Positions 15,730 to 26,217 of a DNA stretch of 48,705 nt are shown in pieces. The DNA comes from Clostridia bacterium (GTDB lineage Bacteria; Bacillota; Clostridia; Christensenellales; Pumilibacteraceae): NCBI GenBank assembly GCA_017531795.1, contig JAFXKH010000046.1:1-48705 (forward strand), read 5' to 3'. The translations under genes were made by a program, and so were the position numbers. The notes beneath the pieces were generated by a model. The model saw only the letters and a list, made by a program, of their open reading frames with translations, did no database searches and had not been told where the DNA came from. The number at the start of each line of letters is the position of its first letter. Positions within the stretch are counted from its first letter, which is position 1.

Positions 15730-16929
15730 TTATTTAATGATTTTGGAAACGACACCGGAACCGATCGTTCTGCCACCTTCACGGATAGCGAAACGAAGCT
15801 GGTCTTCCATAGCAACGGGAGCGATAAGCTGAACTCTGATGGTTACGTTATCACCAGGCATTGCCATTTCTCTGCCGTCAGCAAATTCGATAGAACCGGT
15901 AACGTCGGTCGTTCTGAAATAGAACTGAGGACGGTATCCCTTGAAGAAAGGAGTCTTACGGCCACCTTCGTCTGCTTTGAGAACGTAGATCTGACCTTCG
16001 AACTCGGTGTGAGGGGTAACGGTCTTGGGCTTAGCAAGAACCTGTCCACGTTCGATATCTTTACGGTCGATACCACGGAGAAGGATACCTGCGTTGTCGC
16101 CTGCCTGAGCGAAGTCAAGGGACTTTCTGAACATTTCGATACCGGTAACAACCGAAGAAGTAGTTTCTTTAAGACCTACGATTTCAACGGGTTCCTGTAC
16201 CTTAATCTGTCCACGCTCTACTCTACCAGTTGCAACGGTACCACGACCGGTGATCGTGAATACGTCTTCGACAGGCATAAGGAAGGGCTTGTCAACGTCG
16301 CGGGTAGGTTCGGGAATATATGCGTCTACTGCATCCATAAGTTCGAAGATGGGCTTGCAAGCATCGCCGTCTACATCGCCAGCGGTTGCTGCTTCAAGAG
16401 CCATAAGAGCGGATCCCTTAATGATGGGAGCGTCTTCGTCGAAGCCATTGGAAGAAAGGAGATCACGAAGTTCCATTTCAACGAGTTCAAGAAGCTCGGG
16501 ATCGTCCATCTGGTCGCACTTGTTAAGGAATACTGCGATCTTGGGAACGCCTACCTGACGAGCAAGAAGAATATGCTCTTTCGTCTGGGGCATTGCACCG
16601 TCGGTAGCTGCAACTACGAGGATTGCGCCGTCCATCTGTGCTGCACCGGTGATCATGTTCTTTACATAGTCTGCGTGGCCGGGGCAGTCAACGTGTGCGT
16701 AGTGACGGTTTGCGGTCTCGTACTCAACGTGAGCGGTGTTAATTGTGATACCTCTTGCCTTCTCTTCGGGAGCCTTATCGATATCCTCATACTTCATTTT
16801 CTGAGAAAGTCCCTTTGCTGCAAGAGTCATCGTGATAGCTGCGGTAAGAGTGGTCTTACCATGGTCAACGTGACCGATGGTACCGATGTTTACGTGCGGT
16901 TTGCTACGGTCAAATTTAGCCTTTGCCAT
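15730..16929 (-). CDS. tuf: Elongation factor Tu
   Basis: GTPase that brings aminoacyl-tRNA to the ribosome. At 399 aa it has the standard length and all G motifs: [13 protein letters not shown] (P-loop, about residues 18-30), DCPGHADY (about 80-87) and NKCD (about 135-138), with the beta-barrel domains 2 and 3 intact to [18 protein letters not shown]. The ATG at 16929 has a GGAGG site. It is last in the rpsL-rpsG-fusA-tuf order, 103 bp after fusA, with a strong terminator behind. Confidence 0.99.
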   Translation of the reverse strand: MAKAKFDRSKPHVNIGTIGHVDHGKTTLTAAITMTLAAKGLSQKMKYEDIDKAPEEKARGITINTAHVEYETANRHYAHVDCPGHADYVKNMITGAAQMDGAILVVAATDGAMPQTKEHILLARQVGVPKIAVFLNKCDQMDDPELLELVEMELRDLLSSNGFDEDAPIIKGSALMALEAATAGDVDGDACKPIFELMDAVDAYIPEPTRDVDKPFLMPVEDVFTITGRGTVATGRVERGQIKVQEPVEIVGLKETTSSVVTGIEMFRKSLDFAQAGDNAGILLRGIDRKDIERGQVLAKPKTVTPHTEFEGQIYVLKADEGGRKTPFFKGYRPQFYFRTTDVTGSIEFADGREMAMPGDNVTIRVQLIAPVAMEDQLRFAIREGGRTIGSGVVSKIIK

Positions 16930-17032
16930 ATTGTTTTTCCTCCATAAAAGTTTTTATTATTAGATTCTTTGAAACTCCTTTACATTATATATGAAATTTA
17001 TCAATTTGTAAAGAGTTTTGTGGGTTTTTTAT

Positions 17033-19135
<2,103 letters not shown>

Positions 19136-19197
19136 TTGTATTTTCTCCTTACTGTGTTTTGTTAAAAGTCGTTTGCGCGTGCGTTGCGCTCTTTGTT

Positions 19198-19213
19198 GGG
19201 CGCGCCACTCACG
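19198..19213. repeat. Single copy of the GGCGCGCCACTCACG-type repeat
   Basis: GGGCGCGCCACTCACG in the fusA-rpsG gap resembles the paired 16-mers upstream of tsaD (10234-10275). Confidence 0.35.
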
Positions 19214-19225
19214 TCCACGCGACTC

Positions 19226-19696
19226 TTACCAACGGAAGTGCGCGAACGCCTTGTTCGCTTCCGCCATTCTGTGCATTTCTTCCTTACGCTTTACTGCCGC
19301 GCCAGTTGAGTTGTACGCGTCCATAAGTTCTGCCGCAAGGCGCTCTTTCATGGTCTTTTCACCGCGCTTGCGTGAGAAAAGCACGAGCCAGCGAATACCG
19401 AGAGTCTGACGACGATCGGGGCGAATCTCCATAGGTACCTGGTAGGTTGAACCACCTACACGGCGAGCCTTAACTTCGAGTTGAGGCATTACGTTTTCCA
19501 TTGCCTTGGTGAATACGTCCATCGGCTCAGAGCCGGTCTTTTCTTTTATAATATCGAAAGCATCGTATACAATTTTCTGAGCGATGCCTTTCTTTCCGTC
19601 CAGCATTACCTGGTTGGTCAGTTTGGTAACTACCTTACTGCCGTAGATAGGATCCGGAAGCACGTCACGCTTCGGAACTCCACTTCTTCTGGGCAT
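19226..19696 (-). CDS. rpsG: 30S ribosomal protein S7
   Basis: 16S rRNA-binding assembly protein of the small-subunit head, 156 aa, standard length. The opening [16 protein letters not shown] and the segments [19 protein letters not shown] and KAFAHFRW are family hallmarks. GGAGA precedes the ATG. It lies between rpsL (44 bp) and fusA (90 bp) in the conserved str operon; S7 is the usual autoregulator of this operon in E. coli, but no matching site can be claimed here. Confidence 0.99.
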   Translation of the reverse strand: MPRRSGVPKRDVLPDPIYGSKVVTKLTNQVMLDGKKGIAQKIVYDAFDIIKEKTGSEPMDVFTKAMENVMPQLEVKARRVGGSTYQVPMEIRPDRRQTLGIRWLVLFSRKRGEKTMKERLAAELMDAYNSTGAAVKRKEEMHRMAEANKAFAHFRW

Positions 19697-19740
19697 AATT
19701 AAAATCTCCTTTGAATAAAATTTCGTTTGAAGCGCGTTTA

Positions 19741-20112
19741 TTATTTAGGTCTCTTCGCGCCATACTTAGAGCGGGACTGCATGCGTTTCGCAACGCCGTT
19801 GGTATCCAACGCGCCACGGATGATATGATATCTTACGCCGGGCAAATCCTTCACTCTGCCTCCACGAACCAACACGACGCTATGTTCCTGCAGGTTGTGC
19901 CCTATACCGGGGATATAAACAGTTCCTTCAAGTTTGTTTACAAGACGCACACGGGCAATCTTACGAAGCGCTGAGTTAGGCTTCTTGGGGGTTGCCGTCT
20001 TTACGCTAAGGCAAACACCGCGTTTCTGAGGGTTCGCTTCGAGAAGCGGAGAAACGGATTTCTTTGCAGCGGTTTCACGTCCCTTTCTGATGAGCTGATT
20101 AATAGTGGGCAT
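19741..20112 (-). CDS. rpsL: 30S ribosomal protein S12
   Basis: Decoding-centre ribosomal protein, 123 aa. The streptomycin-relevant segments [11 protein letters not shown] and [13 protein letters not shown] are the usual drug-sensitive type, with Lys present at both classical resistance positions. The start [12 protein letters not shown] is the family norm and is preceded by AAAAGGAGG. First gene of the str operon; its own promoter is at 20206-20234. Confidence 0.99.
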   Translation of the reverse strand: MPTINQLIRKGRETAAKKSVSPLLEANPQKRGVCLSVKTATPKKPNSALRKIARVRLVNKLEGTVYIPGIGHNLQEHSVVLVRGGRVKDLPGVRYHIIRGALDTNGVAKRMQSRSKYGAKRPK

Positions 20113-20175
20113 GTTACTCTACCTCCTTTTAGTAGTATTGCCGTCCTGCCAACGAAATTTTCGCAGACAAAGACA

Positions 20176-20201
20176 TAGCCTGTGCCTTATGACACAGGCT
20201 A
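20176..20201 (-). promoter_or_regulatory. 5'-leader hairpin of the str operon
   Basis: TAGCCTGTG and CACAGGCTA (20193-20201 and 20176-20184) form a perfect 9-bp stem within the first 30 nt of the rpsL mRNA. There is no T run, so it is a leader structure (mRNA stability or autoregulation), not a terminator. Confidence 0.6.
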
Positions 20202-20205
20202 CAAT

Positions 20206-20234
20206 ATTATAACGGTTAATCAAGATTTTGTCAA
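20206..20234 (-). promoter_or_regulatory. Promoter of the str operon
   Basis: -35 TTGACA (20229-20234), 17-bp spacer, -10 TATAAT (20206-20211): both hexamers are consensus. The leader to rpsL is about 85-90 nt. Confidence 0.88.
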
Positions 20235-20244
20235 CGGTTTTTCG

Positions 20245-20288
20245 GCGGTTTTTCGCATTTTCTCGGTCAAAATGGCGCAAAAAACCGC
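20245..20288 (-). terminator. Hairpin after the degenerate ABC-like gene
   Basis: GCGGTTTTT pairs with AAAAACCGC across 44 bp, with an inner ATTTT/AAAAT pairing. It lies 13 bp past the gene end and just before the str promoter. It lacks a clean T run, so terminator function is uncertain. Confidence 0.4.
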
Positions 20289-20300
20289 AGTTTTCAGCGT

Positions 20301-20954
20301 TTATCTTTCGCTTACACAGACGACCTTACCCTTTTCTATTACGGGCGGTTCGATAAAGCGGGCTTTGAGTCCGTCCACGAGCGAAAGTCGGTGCACAACG
20401 CGTGAATAATACCGCTTGGGACGGGCGTAAATCGAGTTCGGGCAGACTGCAATTTGTCTGCCTTTTATGAATCGACTGTCCGTAACCGCTACCCACACGC
20501 AGTACTGTAAGCGGAGTTTCTCCACCGCCCTATGGAGTTTTCTTGCGCCCATAACGCTATACGGCAGTCCGTCCAAAACGAGCGCGACTGTCGTTGTCGA
20601 AAGAGTTATTCGGCTGATCGCGGTTATTATACGTCGCGCAACTCCGTCAAGACTGCCCAGCCTTGAAGAAAGGCGAACGCGTAGCCCTGCGCCTTTGAGC
20701 ATTTCCCTTGCCTGTTTTTTTGTGAGCGGTGACGGTGACAGCAACGCGCGTTCATAACGCATATATTCCCAAACGCTGAACCGCGCGAAGGGGTGTCTGC
20801 CTACCACGTAATAATCCTTTCCTCCCATACGGCATACCGCCGATACTTCGTCGGGGCAGGCGCGCGCTACGCACTTTCCGCCCGTACGCAACATACGCCG
20901 TTTTTCTGCGCTGTTGCCGACTAAATATGTGACTTCTCTCAATAATTTTCTCAT
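20301..20954 (-). CDS. Degenerate ABC-ATPase-like protein (inferred)
   Basis: Not a protein I know by name. The 217-aa product follows the order of an ABC ATPase with the catalytic residues lost: VGNSAEKRR where a Walker A loop would be (residues 12-20, no GK[ST]), then FSVWEYMRYERALL, LGSLDGVARRIITAISRI in place of the LSGGQ signature and its helix, VALVLDGLP in place of Walker B (Asp kept, catalytic Glu is Gly), and VAVTDSRF where the H-loop (THD) would lie. An inactive, structural or regulatory paralogue is my inference. The ATG at 20954 lacks a ribosome site; CATAAT ends 6 nt upstream. It lies alone before the str operon. Confidence 0.6.
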   Translation of the reverse strand: MRKLLREVTYLVGNSAEKRRMLRTGGKCVARACPDEVSAVCRMGGKDYYVVGRHPFARFSVWEYMRYERALLSPSPLTKKQAREMLKGAGLRVRLSSRLGSLDGVARRIITAISRITLSTTTVALVLDGLPYSVMGARKLHRAVEKLRLQYCVWVAVTDSRFIKGRQIAVCPNSIYARPKRYYSRVVHRLSLVDGLKARFIEPPVIEKGKVVCVSER

Positions 20955-21049
20955 AAGGGAATTATGTCCGCTTACATGCGACCTAAACGTTTTGCTTCCA
21001 ACTTTTTTCTCAGCGCAAGTGAATTGAGTCTATCACACACTTATAAAAA

Positions 21050-21066
21050 AATACCGTTTCGGTATT
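21050..21066 (-). terminator. Orphan minus-strand terminator
   Basis: AATACCG-AAA-CGGTATT followed by TTTTTATA on the minus strand. No minus-strand gene ends here; the DNA to the right belongs to a plus-strand gene. It may end a short transcript from the 21.1 kb region. Confidence 0.5.
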
Positions 21067-21108
21067 CGTAGCAATAAGCCACGCGTTTTGCGTTCCTAAA
21101 ATAAAAGA

Positions 21109-21127
21109 ATAGTATTTAATATACTAT
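21109..21127. promoter_or_regulatory. 19-bp palindrome, possible operator
   Basis: ATAGTAT-TTAAT-ATACTAT, perfect 7-bp arms, just upstream of the VanZ/Ig promoter (-35 at 21143). It could be a repressor or activator site, or just AT-rich promoter DNA. Confidence 0.3.
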
Positions 21128-21142
21128 ATTGAGTAAAATCTC

Positions 21143-21171
21143 TTGCTATTTGCTTAATCGTGATGTATAAT
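21143..21171 (+). promoter_or_regulatory. Promoter of the VanZ/Ig gene
   Basis: -35 TTGCTA (21143-21148), 17-bp spacer, -10 TATAAT (21166-21171). A second -10-like TATTAT at 21174-21179 lies closer to the gene. Confidence 0.55.
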
Positions 21172-21209
21172 TTTATTATACGATTATTGTGATAAGGCGC
21201 GCGGATAAA

Positions 21210-23939
21210 ATGCAAAAAAACGTTGCAAAGAAAAAGAGAATTTTCCCCATTCTGTTCAAGATATTCAGCAGTGTAATATACGTTGGACTGATCGTCTTTT
21301 TGTGCGTACAAGCATTGATGCCCGCGAGCGTGTCCGGCGATTTCAGCAATGCGCTTGGAAATCAAATCGACAATCTCGTGACAGATCTTCAAGGCGGTCA
21401 AGCGCAAACCGTTAACGTTACGGGCGTAGAAATCAGTTCGCTTATAATTGGATCGGATAATCATACGGAAGAAACGGTTACCGTAGACGTTGGCTCGTCG
21501 GGTACGCTATCTTGCCACGTTTCCCCTGCCGATGCGACCAACCCTGCTCTTTCGTATTCGTCCAACGCACCGCAAATCGTCAGCGTGGAAACGGATGGAA
21601 AGTTGAAAACGCGCACCGTTGGCACTGCCGTCATTACCGTAACTTCGAAAGAAAAATCCCAATTCAAAGACACTATTACCATCGTCGTACAAGATATAGC
21701 AATTACTGCTTTACAGGTTGACAACCTACCGACTGAATTGCGTGTTGGAGATTTACACCGATTGGAAGTCGCGTGTACGCCGACTAACACAACGCAAAAG
21801 TCCGTCGTTTGGTCGTCAAGCGACAAAAGCGTTTTGACCGTCGACGCGTCTGGTACTTTAAGCGCCCTTGCCGAAGGAACTGCGCAAATCACCGCTACGT
21901 CCACGGCAAACAGCGCAGTATCACATACAGTCACGGTATCCGTACTCCCCGTGCCCGTCATCACGCCCGTGGAAGAGATAAATTTGCAAGTGAGCGAAAC
22001 TATCGGCTACATTGGTAAAACGGCGCAAATTACGGCAACACTTTCGCCTGCGGAAGCGGAAGATAAAATTCTTTGGGAAACTTCAAACTCAAAAATCGCC
22101 ACCGTTTCACAAACGGGCTTGGTGAAGTATCTGAAAGCAGGAACGGTAACGATTACCGCCAAATGCAGTAAGTACGACGTACAATCAAGTATTACCCTGA
22201 CCGTCAAAGAAGTTCTATCCAAAACGATTAAGTTAAGCGTGAAAAACGCAACGAAAACCGCCGATAATGAGTACACGATGGACGCAGGGCAAACGGGAAA
22301 GGTTACTGCCACATTAGATTCAAACGCAACCATACATACGGTAGAATACGAATCCAGCGATCCTTCTGTGGCGTCTATCAGTTCGGACGGCACAATTCTT
22401 ACGCGCGCCGAAGGTGAAGTTACGATTACCGCCAAGACAAGTTATGATGGAAAGACTACGAGCGCGTCGTTCACGTTGAAGGTCAACCATGCCGTTGTAT
22501 TGCCAACGGTGTCCGTAGAGAGCGTGCAAATCACAAATACTACGCTCGGCTCCCGACCGATAGTTGACAAAAACGTAAGCGTATACATTGGCGCAACGGA
22601 CAATTTATCTTGCAAGGTTTTGCCTGTAAACGCCACCAACCCTGCCCTTTCGTACTCGTCGAATAAACCGAAAATCGTGAAAGTATCCGCAAGCGGTAAG
22701 ATTGAGGCTCTCGCCCTTGGTACTGCCGTAATTACCGTTACGTCACAAGATAATAGTAATTTGAAAGATACCATTACGATTACCGTTCAGGATATCCCCG
22801 TTGAGAGCGTGCAAATTACTTCTCTGCCGACCAAACTGCGCGTGGGCGAGTCACACCGATTAGAAGTTAAATACACGCCGAACAACACGTCGCAAAACTC
22901 TGTCGTTTGGTCGTCAAGCGACACGAGCGTTTTGACCGTCGATACGTCAGGTACTTTGACGGCAATCGCAACGGGAACAGCAACGATTACTGCCCAGTCT
23001 ACAATAAATGAAGCCGTTTTACATACCGTTGAAATTACCGTATATCCGGAGTTTGACGTTGTAGAAAGTATTTCTCTTACGGCGAAATCCAACGTTGGAT
23101 ATATTGGAAATACCCTGCAAATTACGGCATCGCTATTGCCGAGCACGACAACGGATACTGTGATTTGGGACACTTCAAACAGTAAGATTGCTACCGTTTC
23201 GCAATCGGGATTGGTAAAATGCTTAAAAGCAGGTACGGTGACAATTACCGCTTCGTGTAGTAAATATGACGTATCAAAAAGTATCACGCTCACCGTGAAA
23301 GAAGTTTTATCCAAGAATATTGATTTAACGCTTAAAAACTTCACAAATTTAAGTGATGACACGTATAGTTTGAAGATAGGCACGTCAGGAAAAGTAACTA
23401 CTACGCTGGATAAAAAGGCAACTGTATTGAAGGTTACGTTCACTTCTTCTGATAATTCCATTGCCGAAGTCAATGCAGACGGCGCTGTAAAGGCTGTCAA
23501 GAAGGGTACTGTTACCATCACGGCATCGACAAGTTATGATGGGGAAACTACGAGCGCTTCGTTTACCTTGAACGTAGAACCGCTGTCGTTTAGTGAAACG
23601 ATGGAAAACTTCTATCTCTGGATAAGAAAATCGTTTGGGCATTTTGGCGCGTTTATGGCGTTGGGAATTTTTGCAACGCTGACATACTTCTCGTTTTTCC
23701 CAAAAAGCACGAAGGGTAAAATTGTTGCCTTTATCGTCTGCATGCTTGCAGGGGCTGCCGTTGCCGTAATTACGGAGATATTCCAGCTTCCTATTTTCAC
23801 GGTTGGAAGACATTGTTCAGTAGACGATATGCTGTTGGATTTCACGGGGTACTGCTCGTCCGCAATCGTAATGTGGTTATGTATCTTTGCCGTGCATATT
23901 ATCATTAAAATTAAGAATAGGCGAAAAAAGAAACAATAA
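21210..23939 (+). CDS. VanZ-like membrane protein with eight inserted Ig-like (BIG2) domains
   Basis: About 909 aa. A first membrane helix (residues 11-39), a short extracellular segment, then eight bacterial Ig-like group 2 domains (about 71-791), then the rest of a VanZ domain: SFGHFGAFMALG, two helices, EIFQLPIFTVGRHCSVDDMLLDFTG and a final helix ending in a Lys/Arg-rich tail. VanZ proteins are small membrane proteins, first known from teicoplanin resistance, of unclear biochemistry. Each Ig domain ends in a GT..IT(A/V) strand. Domains 1-4 and 5-8 are two copies of a four-domain block with a period of 1098 bp (366 aa). ATG 21210 or GTG 21189 could start; neither has a good ribosome site. 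Probable role: surface protein adhering to or sensing the wall. Confidence 0.85.
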   Translation: MQKNVAKKKRIFPILFKIFSSVIYVGLIVFLCVQALMPASVSGDFSNALGNQIDNLVTDLQGGQAQTVNVTGVEISSLIIGSDNHTEETVTVDVGSSGTLSCHVSPADATNPALSYSSNAPQIVSVETDGKLKTRTVGTAVITVTSKEKSQFKDTITIVVQDIAITALQVDNLPTELRVGDLHRLEVACTPTNTTQKSVVWSSSDKSVLTVDASGTLSALAEGTAQITATSTANSAVSHTVTVSVLPVPVITPVEEINLQVSETIGYIGKTAQITATLSPAEAEDKILWETSNSKIATVSQTGLVKYLKAGTVTITAKCSKYDVQSSITLTVKEVLSKTIKLSVKNATKTADNEYTMDAGQTGKVTATLDSNATIHTVEYESSDPSVASISSDGTILTRAEGEVTITAKTSYDGKTTSASFTLKVNHAVVLPTVSVESVQITNTTLGSRPIVDKNVSVYIGATDNLSCKVLPVNATNPALSYSSNKPKIVKVSASGKIEALALGTAVITVTSQDNSNLKDTITITVQDIPVESVQITSLPTKLRVGESHRLEVKYTPNNTSQNSVVWSSSDTSVLTVDTSGTLTAIATGTATITAQSTINEAVLHTVEITVYPEFDVVESISLTAKSNVGYIGNTLQITASLLPSTTTDTVIWDTSNSKIATVSQSGLVKCLKAGTVTITASCSKYDVSKSITLTVKEVLSKNIDLTLKNFTNLSDDTYSLKIGTSGKVTTTLDKKATVLKVTFTSSDNSIAEVNADGAVKAVKKGTVTITASTSYDGETTSASFTLNVEPLSFSETMENFYLWIRKSFGHFGAFMALGIFATLTYFSFFPKSTKGKIVAFIVCMLAGAAVAVITEIFQLPIFTVGRHCSVDDMLLDFTGYCSSAIVMWLCIFAVHIIIKIKNRRKKKQ

Positions 23940-23967
23940 TTATTAAGCAATGCTTAAACGGAAAAAA

Positions 23968-23995
23968 GAAAGCACGTTGACGCTGACGTGCTTTC
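23968..23995 (+). terminator. Terminator of the VanZ/Ig gene
   Basis: GAAAGCACGT pairs with ACGTGCTTTC around an 8-nt loop, 29 bp after the stop, followed by TTCTATTATT. Confidence 0.75.
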
Positions 23996-24142
23996 TTCTA
24001 TTATTCGGGACGATCAATTTCGCGCAAAAAGACAATGGCGGTATTTACTCTGTTACCGACCAAATACTATGGATTAAATAATTTTTCTATTTTTATTCGT
24101 TTGAAAAACCTAACCATGTCGGATTTATAAGGAATTCATAAC

Positions 24143-24167
24143 AAATATGACAACCTGCGTCATATTT
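24143..24167 (-). terminator. Hairpin after the DUF4143 ATPase gene
   Basis: AAATATGAC/GTCATATTT, 9-bp stem with a 7-nt loop, 11 bp past the gene end. Nothing else is seen in 23996-24142. Confidence 0.5.
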
Positions 24168-24177
24168 ATAAAAATTT

Positions 24178-25431
24178 TTACATATCAAGGCTATTTGGTT
24201 CTAGTAAGAAGTCAAATAACCCAATCATTAATATTCCGTTGTCATCACGGTAAGGCTTTATATCATCACGAACTACGATTATTTTCTTGAAGAAATCGTT
24301 TACACTTATAAGCGAACGCTCTTCTTGTTTTCTTTTTTCGGGGAGAGAAGCATTAAATGCCGATTGAATATAATATTTGTTGTTTCCTTTGTTTGCAATA
24401 AAGTCAATTTCTAATTTCTTTTTAGCATATTTTCCGTCTTCTTGTTTTTCTTTTACTTCAACAAGACCTACGTCAACGTTAAACCCACGCATACGAAGTT
24501 CAATATAGATAATGTTTTCCATAATATGCGTTTCTTCTGTTTGACGGAAGTTTACAACTGCATTTCTAATGCCTAAATCTGTAAAATAATGTTTTGCAGG
24601 CGTTGCCATATATTTTTTACCCTTAACATCAAAGCGTTTTGACTTTTCGAGGATAAACGCATCTTGTAAATACTGCAAATACTTGGCAATCGTCCTATCG
24701 GTAATAGAAGAATCGGATACACTCTTAAAAGTATTTGAAAGTTTTAATGGATTAATAAGCGAACCGATAGAAGAAGAAACGACTTCTAACAATATGCCAA
24801 GTTCAACTTGGCTATAAATGCCGTTACGTTCAACGACATCGTTAATATAAACGTTATTTAATTGCCCCGAAAGGTAGTTCATTTTCGCTTCGTCACTCTT
24901 TTGAAGCAAAACAAGCGGTAAACCACCGAAAGTATAGTAATCTTTCCACGCTTTTTCTACTCTGCCGTTATAAACCGAATAAAATTCAGAGAAAGAGAGT
25001 GGATACATTCTTATTTCGTCGCCACGTCCACGAAACTCAGTTACAATATCTGACGATAAGAATTTGGAATTGCTTCCCGTAACGTAAATATCCACGTTTG
25101 GAAGCCTTAAAAAGCCGTTCAGTATTGCCACGAAGTTGGTTGCCTTTTGAATTTCGTCAAGAATTATATAATGAAGTTTATTGTCTTTAATACGATCTTT
25201 AACGTAATTAGTGAGCGCCATAGGTTCTAAAAGCGGTAAACTTTCTTCTGAATCGAGCGCGACTTTTATAATATGGTCGTTATCAACACCTTTTTCGTTA
25301 AGATAATTACAAAAGATCGTGTTCAGCAAATATGATTTACCTGAGCGTCTTATACCTGTAACTATTTTTATTAAACCATTATTTTCTCTATCAATAAGCT
25401 TTTGTAAATAAAAATCTCTTTTAATTTCCAT
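24178..25431 (-). CDS. AAA-type ATPase with C-terminal DUF4143
   Basis: A 417-aa protein of the widespread ATPase/DUF4143 family, whose function is largely unknown. Visible: MEIKRDFYLQKLI, P-loop TGIRRSGKSYLL (about residues 23-34), Walker B YIILDEIQK (about 89-97), sensor segment YVTGSNSKFLSSDI (about 118-131), then the DUF4143 half with KHYFTDLGIRNAVVNF and an EIDFIA nuclease-like Asp motif. The ATG at 25431 has GGTGG seven bases upstream; a TTG two codons earlier is less likely. The gene is visibly richer in A/T than the str operon and flanked by AT-rich gaps, so it may be a mobile accessory gene. Confidence 0.88.
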   Translation of the reverse strand: MEIKRDFYLQKLIDRENNGLIKIVTGIRRSGKSYLLNTIFCNYLNEKGVDNDHIIKVALDSEESLPLLEPMALTNYVKDRIKDNKLHYIILDEIQKATNFVAILNGFLRLPNVDIYVTGSNSKFLSSDIVTEFRGRGDEIRMYPLSFSEFYSVYNGRVEKAWKDYYTFGGLPLVLLQKSDEAKMNYLSGQLNNVYINDVVERNGIYSQVELGILLEVVSSSIGSLINPLKLSNTFKSVSDSSITDRTIAKYLQYLQDAFILEKSKRFDVKGKKYMATPAKHYFTDLGIRNAVVNFRQTEETHIMENIIYIELRMRGFNVDVGLVEVKEKQEDGKYAKKKLEIDFIANKGNNKYYIQSAFNASLPEKRKQEERSLISVNDFFKKIIVVRDDIKPYRDDNGILMIGLFDFLLEPNSLDM

Positions 25432-25579
25432 AAACAAACCACCGTTTCGTTTTTAAGGAATATTTCCCCGTTTTTCGTAATTTTATTATATCTTATATAA
25501 GAACAAATGTCAACTGGTAATAACGAATAATAAAAAAGTTATTGTATAAAATTTAAGGTCACAGGACGAAGAATACGCA

Positions 25580-25631
25580 ATGAATTGCCTTCGGCATGAA
25601 TTGTGCCTAACGGCACATTGTTGCAATTCAT
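25580..25631. repeat. Clostridial-type intergenic palindrome (GAATTGCC / GTGCC type)
   Basis: ATGAATTGC (25580-25588) pairs with GCAATTCAT (25623-25631); inside lie TGCC-TTC-GGCA and GTGCC-TAAC-GGCAC (25603-25616). The rest of the gap 25432-25764 has two small hairpins (a CAAGA/TCTTG hairpin near 25662 and GGGC-TTA-GCCC near 25713) and no gene. Confidence 0.55.
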
Positions 25632-25764
25632 CAATAAAACCAACAGAAAAAGAGCAGACACACAAGATTTTTTGTCTTGCGTATTTGCTCTTTATGTTTG
25701 TTATAAGGGTTTGGGCTTAGCCCATACTTACAACGCTATTTTAATATTTATGAGTATTTGGTTA

Positions 25765-26181
25765 TTACGCTTGGGGTTGATCGTCGTGGAAAAGCGTTGC
25801 GCCGTCAAGCGGGGGGAGAATAAGCGGATTTATCATTGCAGTTGCGGTCAGGTTGGTGATTGCGCTACGCAGATAAGGGAAGGCTGAGCGAGTCGCCGCC
25901 TGCACGAATTCTTTTTCGTCTTCTGCGAGCCAGATTTCTTCTTCAAGCTCAAAAACCGCCACCATTCTTATAGCGAGGTCAAAGGGCTTGGGATCCGTTT
26001 CCGTGCCAATCATCTTAACCGTCATTTCGATTATACGACGTTTGGGAAACTCCTTAATCTTCTTCAACTGTCTGTTGAATTCGGGCTTAATCTCGAACTT
26101 AGTCTGAGGTTCTGCCTTTACTACGTTCAGTCTGAAACGCATATCTTCACAATGCATTCCGAGTACTTTGTATTTTATCAT
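25765..26181 (-). CDS. SecB-like protein-export chaperone family member
   Basis: A 138-aa protein with the SecB-family pattern: N-terminal beta strands (FRLNVVKAEPQTKFEIKPEF), a helical C-terminus and the stretch AFPYLRSAITNLTATAMINP followed by LILPPLDG, close to the SecB consensus around its (F/Y)PY...LPP region. SecB keeps precursors unfolded for SecA in Gram-negatives; Gram-positive homologues include toxin-antitoxin chaperones and lone copies of unknown client. No toxin-antitoxin pair is next to it. The start is ATG 26181 with AAGGAG; the GTG two codons earlier overlaps that site. It is 36 bp behind valS and probably co-transcribed. Confidence 0.72.
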   Translation of the reverse strand: MIKYKVLGMHCEDMRFRLNVVKAEPQTKFEIKPEFNRQLKKIKEFPKRRIIEMTVKMIGTETDPKPFDLAIRMVAVFELEEEIWLAEDEKEFVQAATRSAFPYLRSAITNLTATAMINPLILPPLDGATLFHDDQPQA

Positions 26182-26217
26182 ATTCACTCCTTATTGCGGT
26201 TTTCCGCCTATTATCCA

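Noticed and set aside
16009..16947. 312-codon plus-strand open frame over tuf
   Set aside because: Antisense shadow of the highly biased tuf gene.
21096..21464. 122-codon minus-strand frame overlapping the VanZ/Ig gene start
   Set aside because: No motif, no ribosome site, and it lies over the promoter and signal region of a convincing gene.
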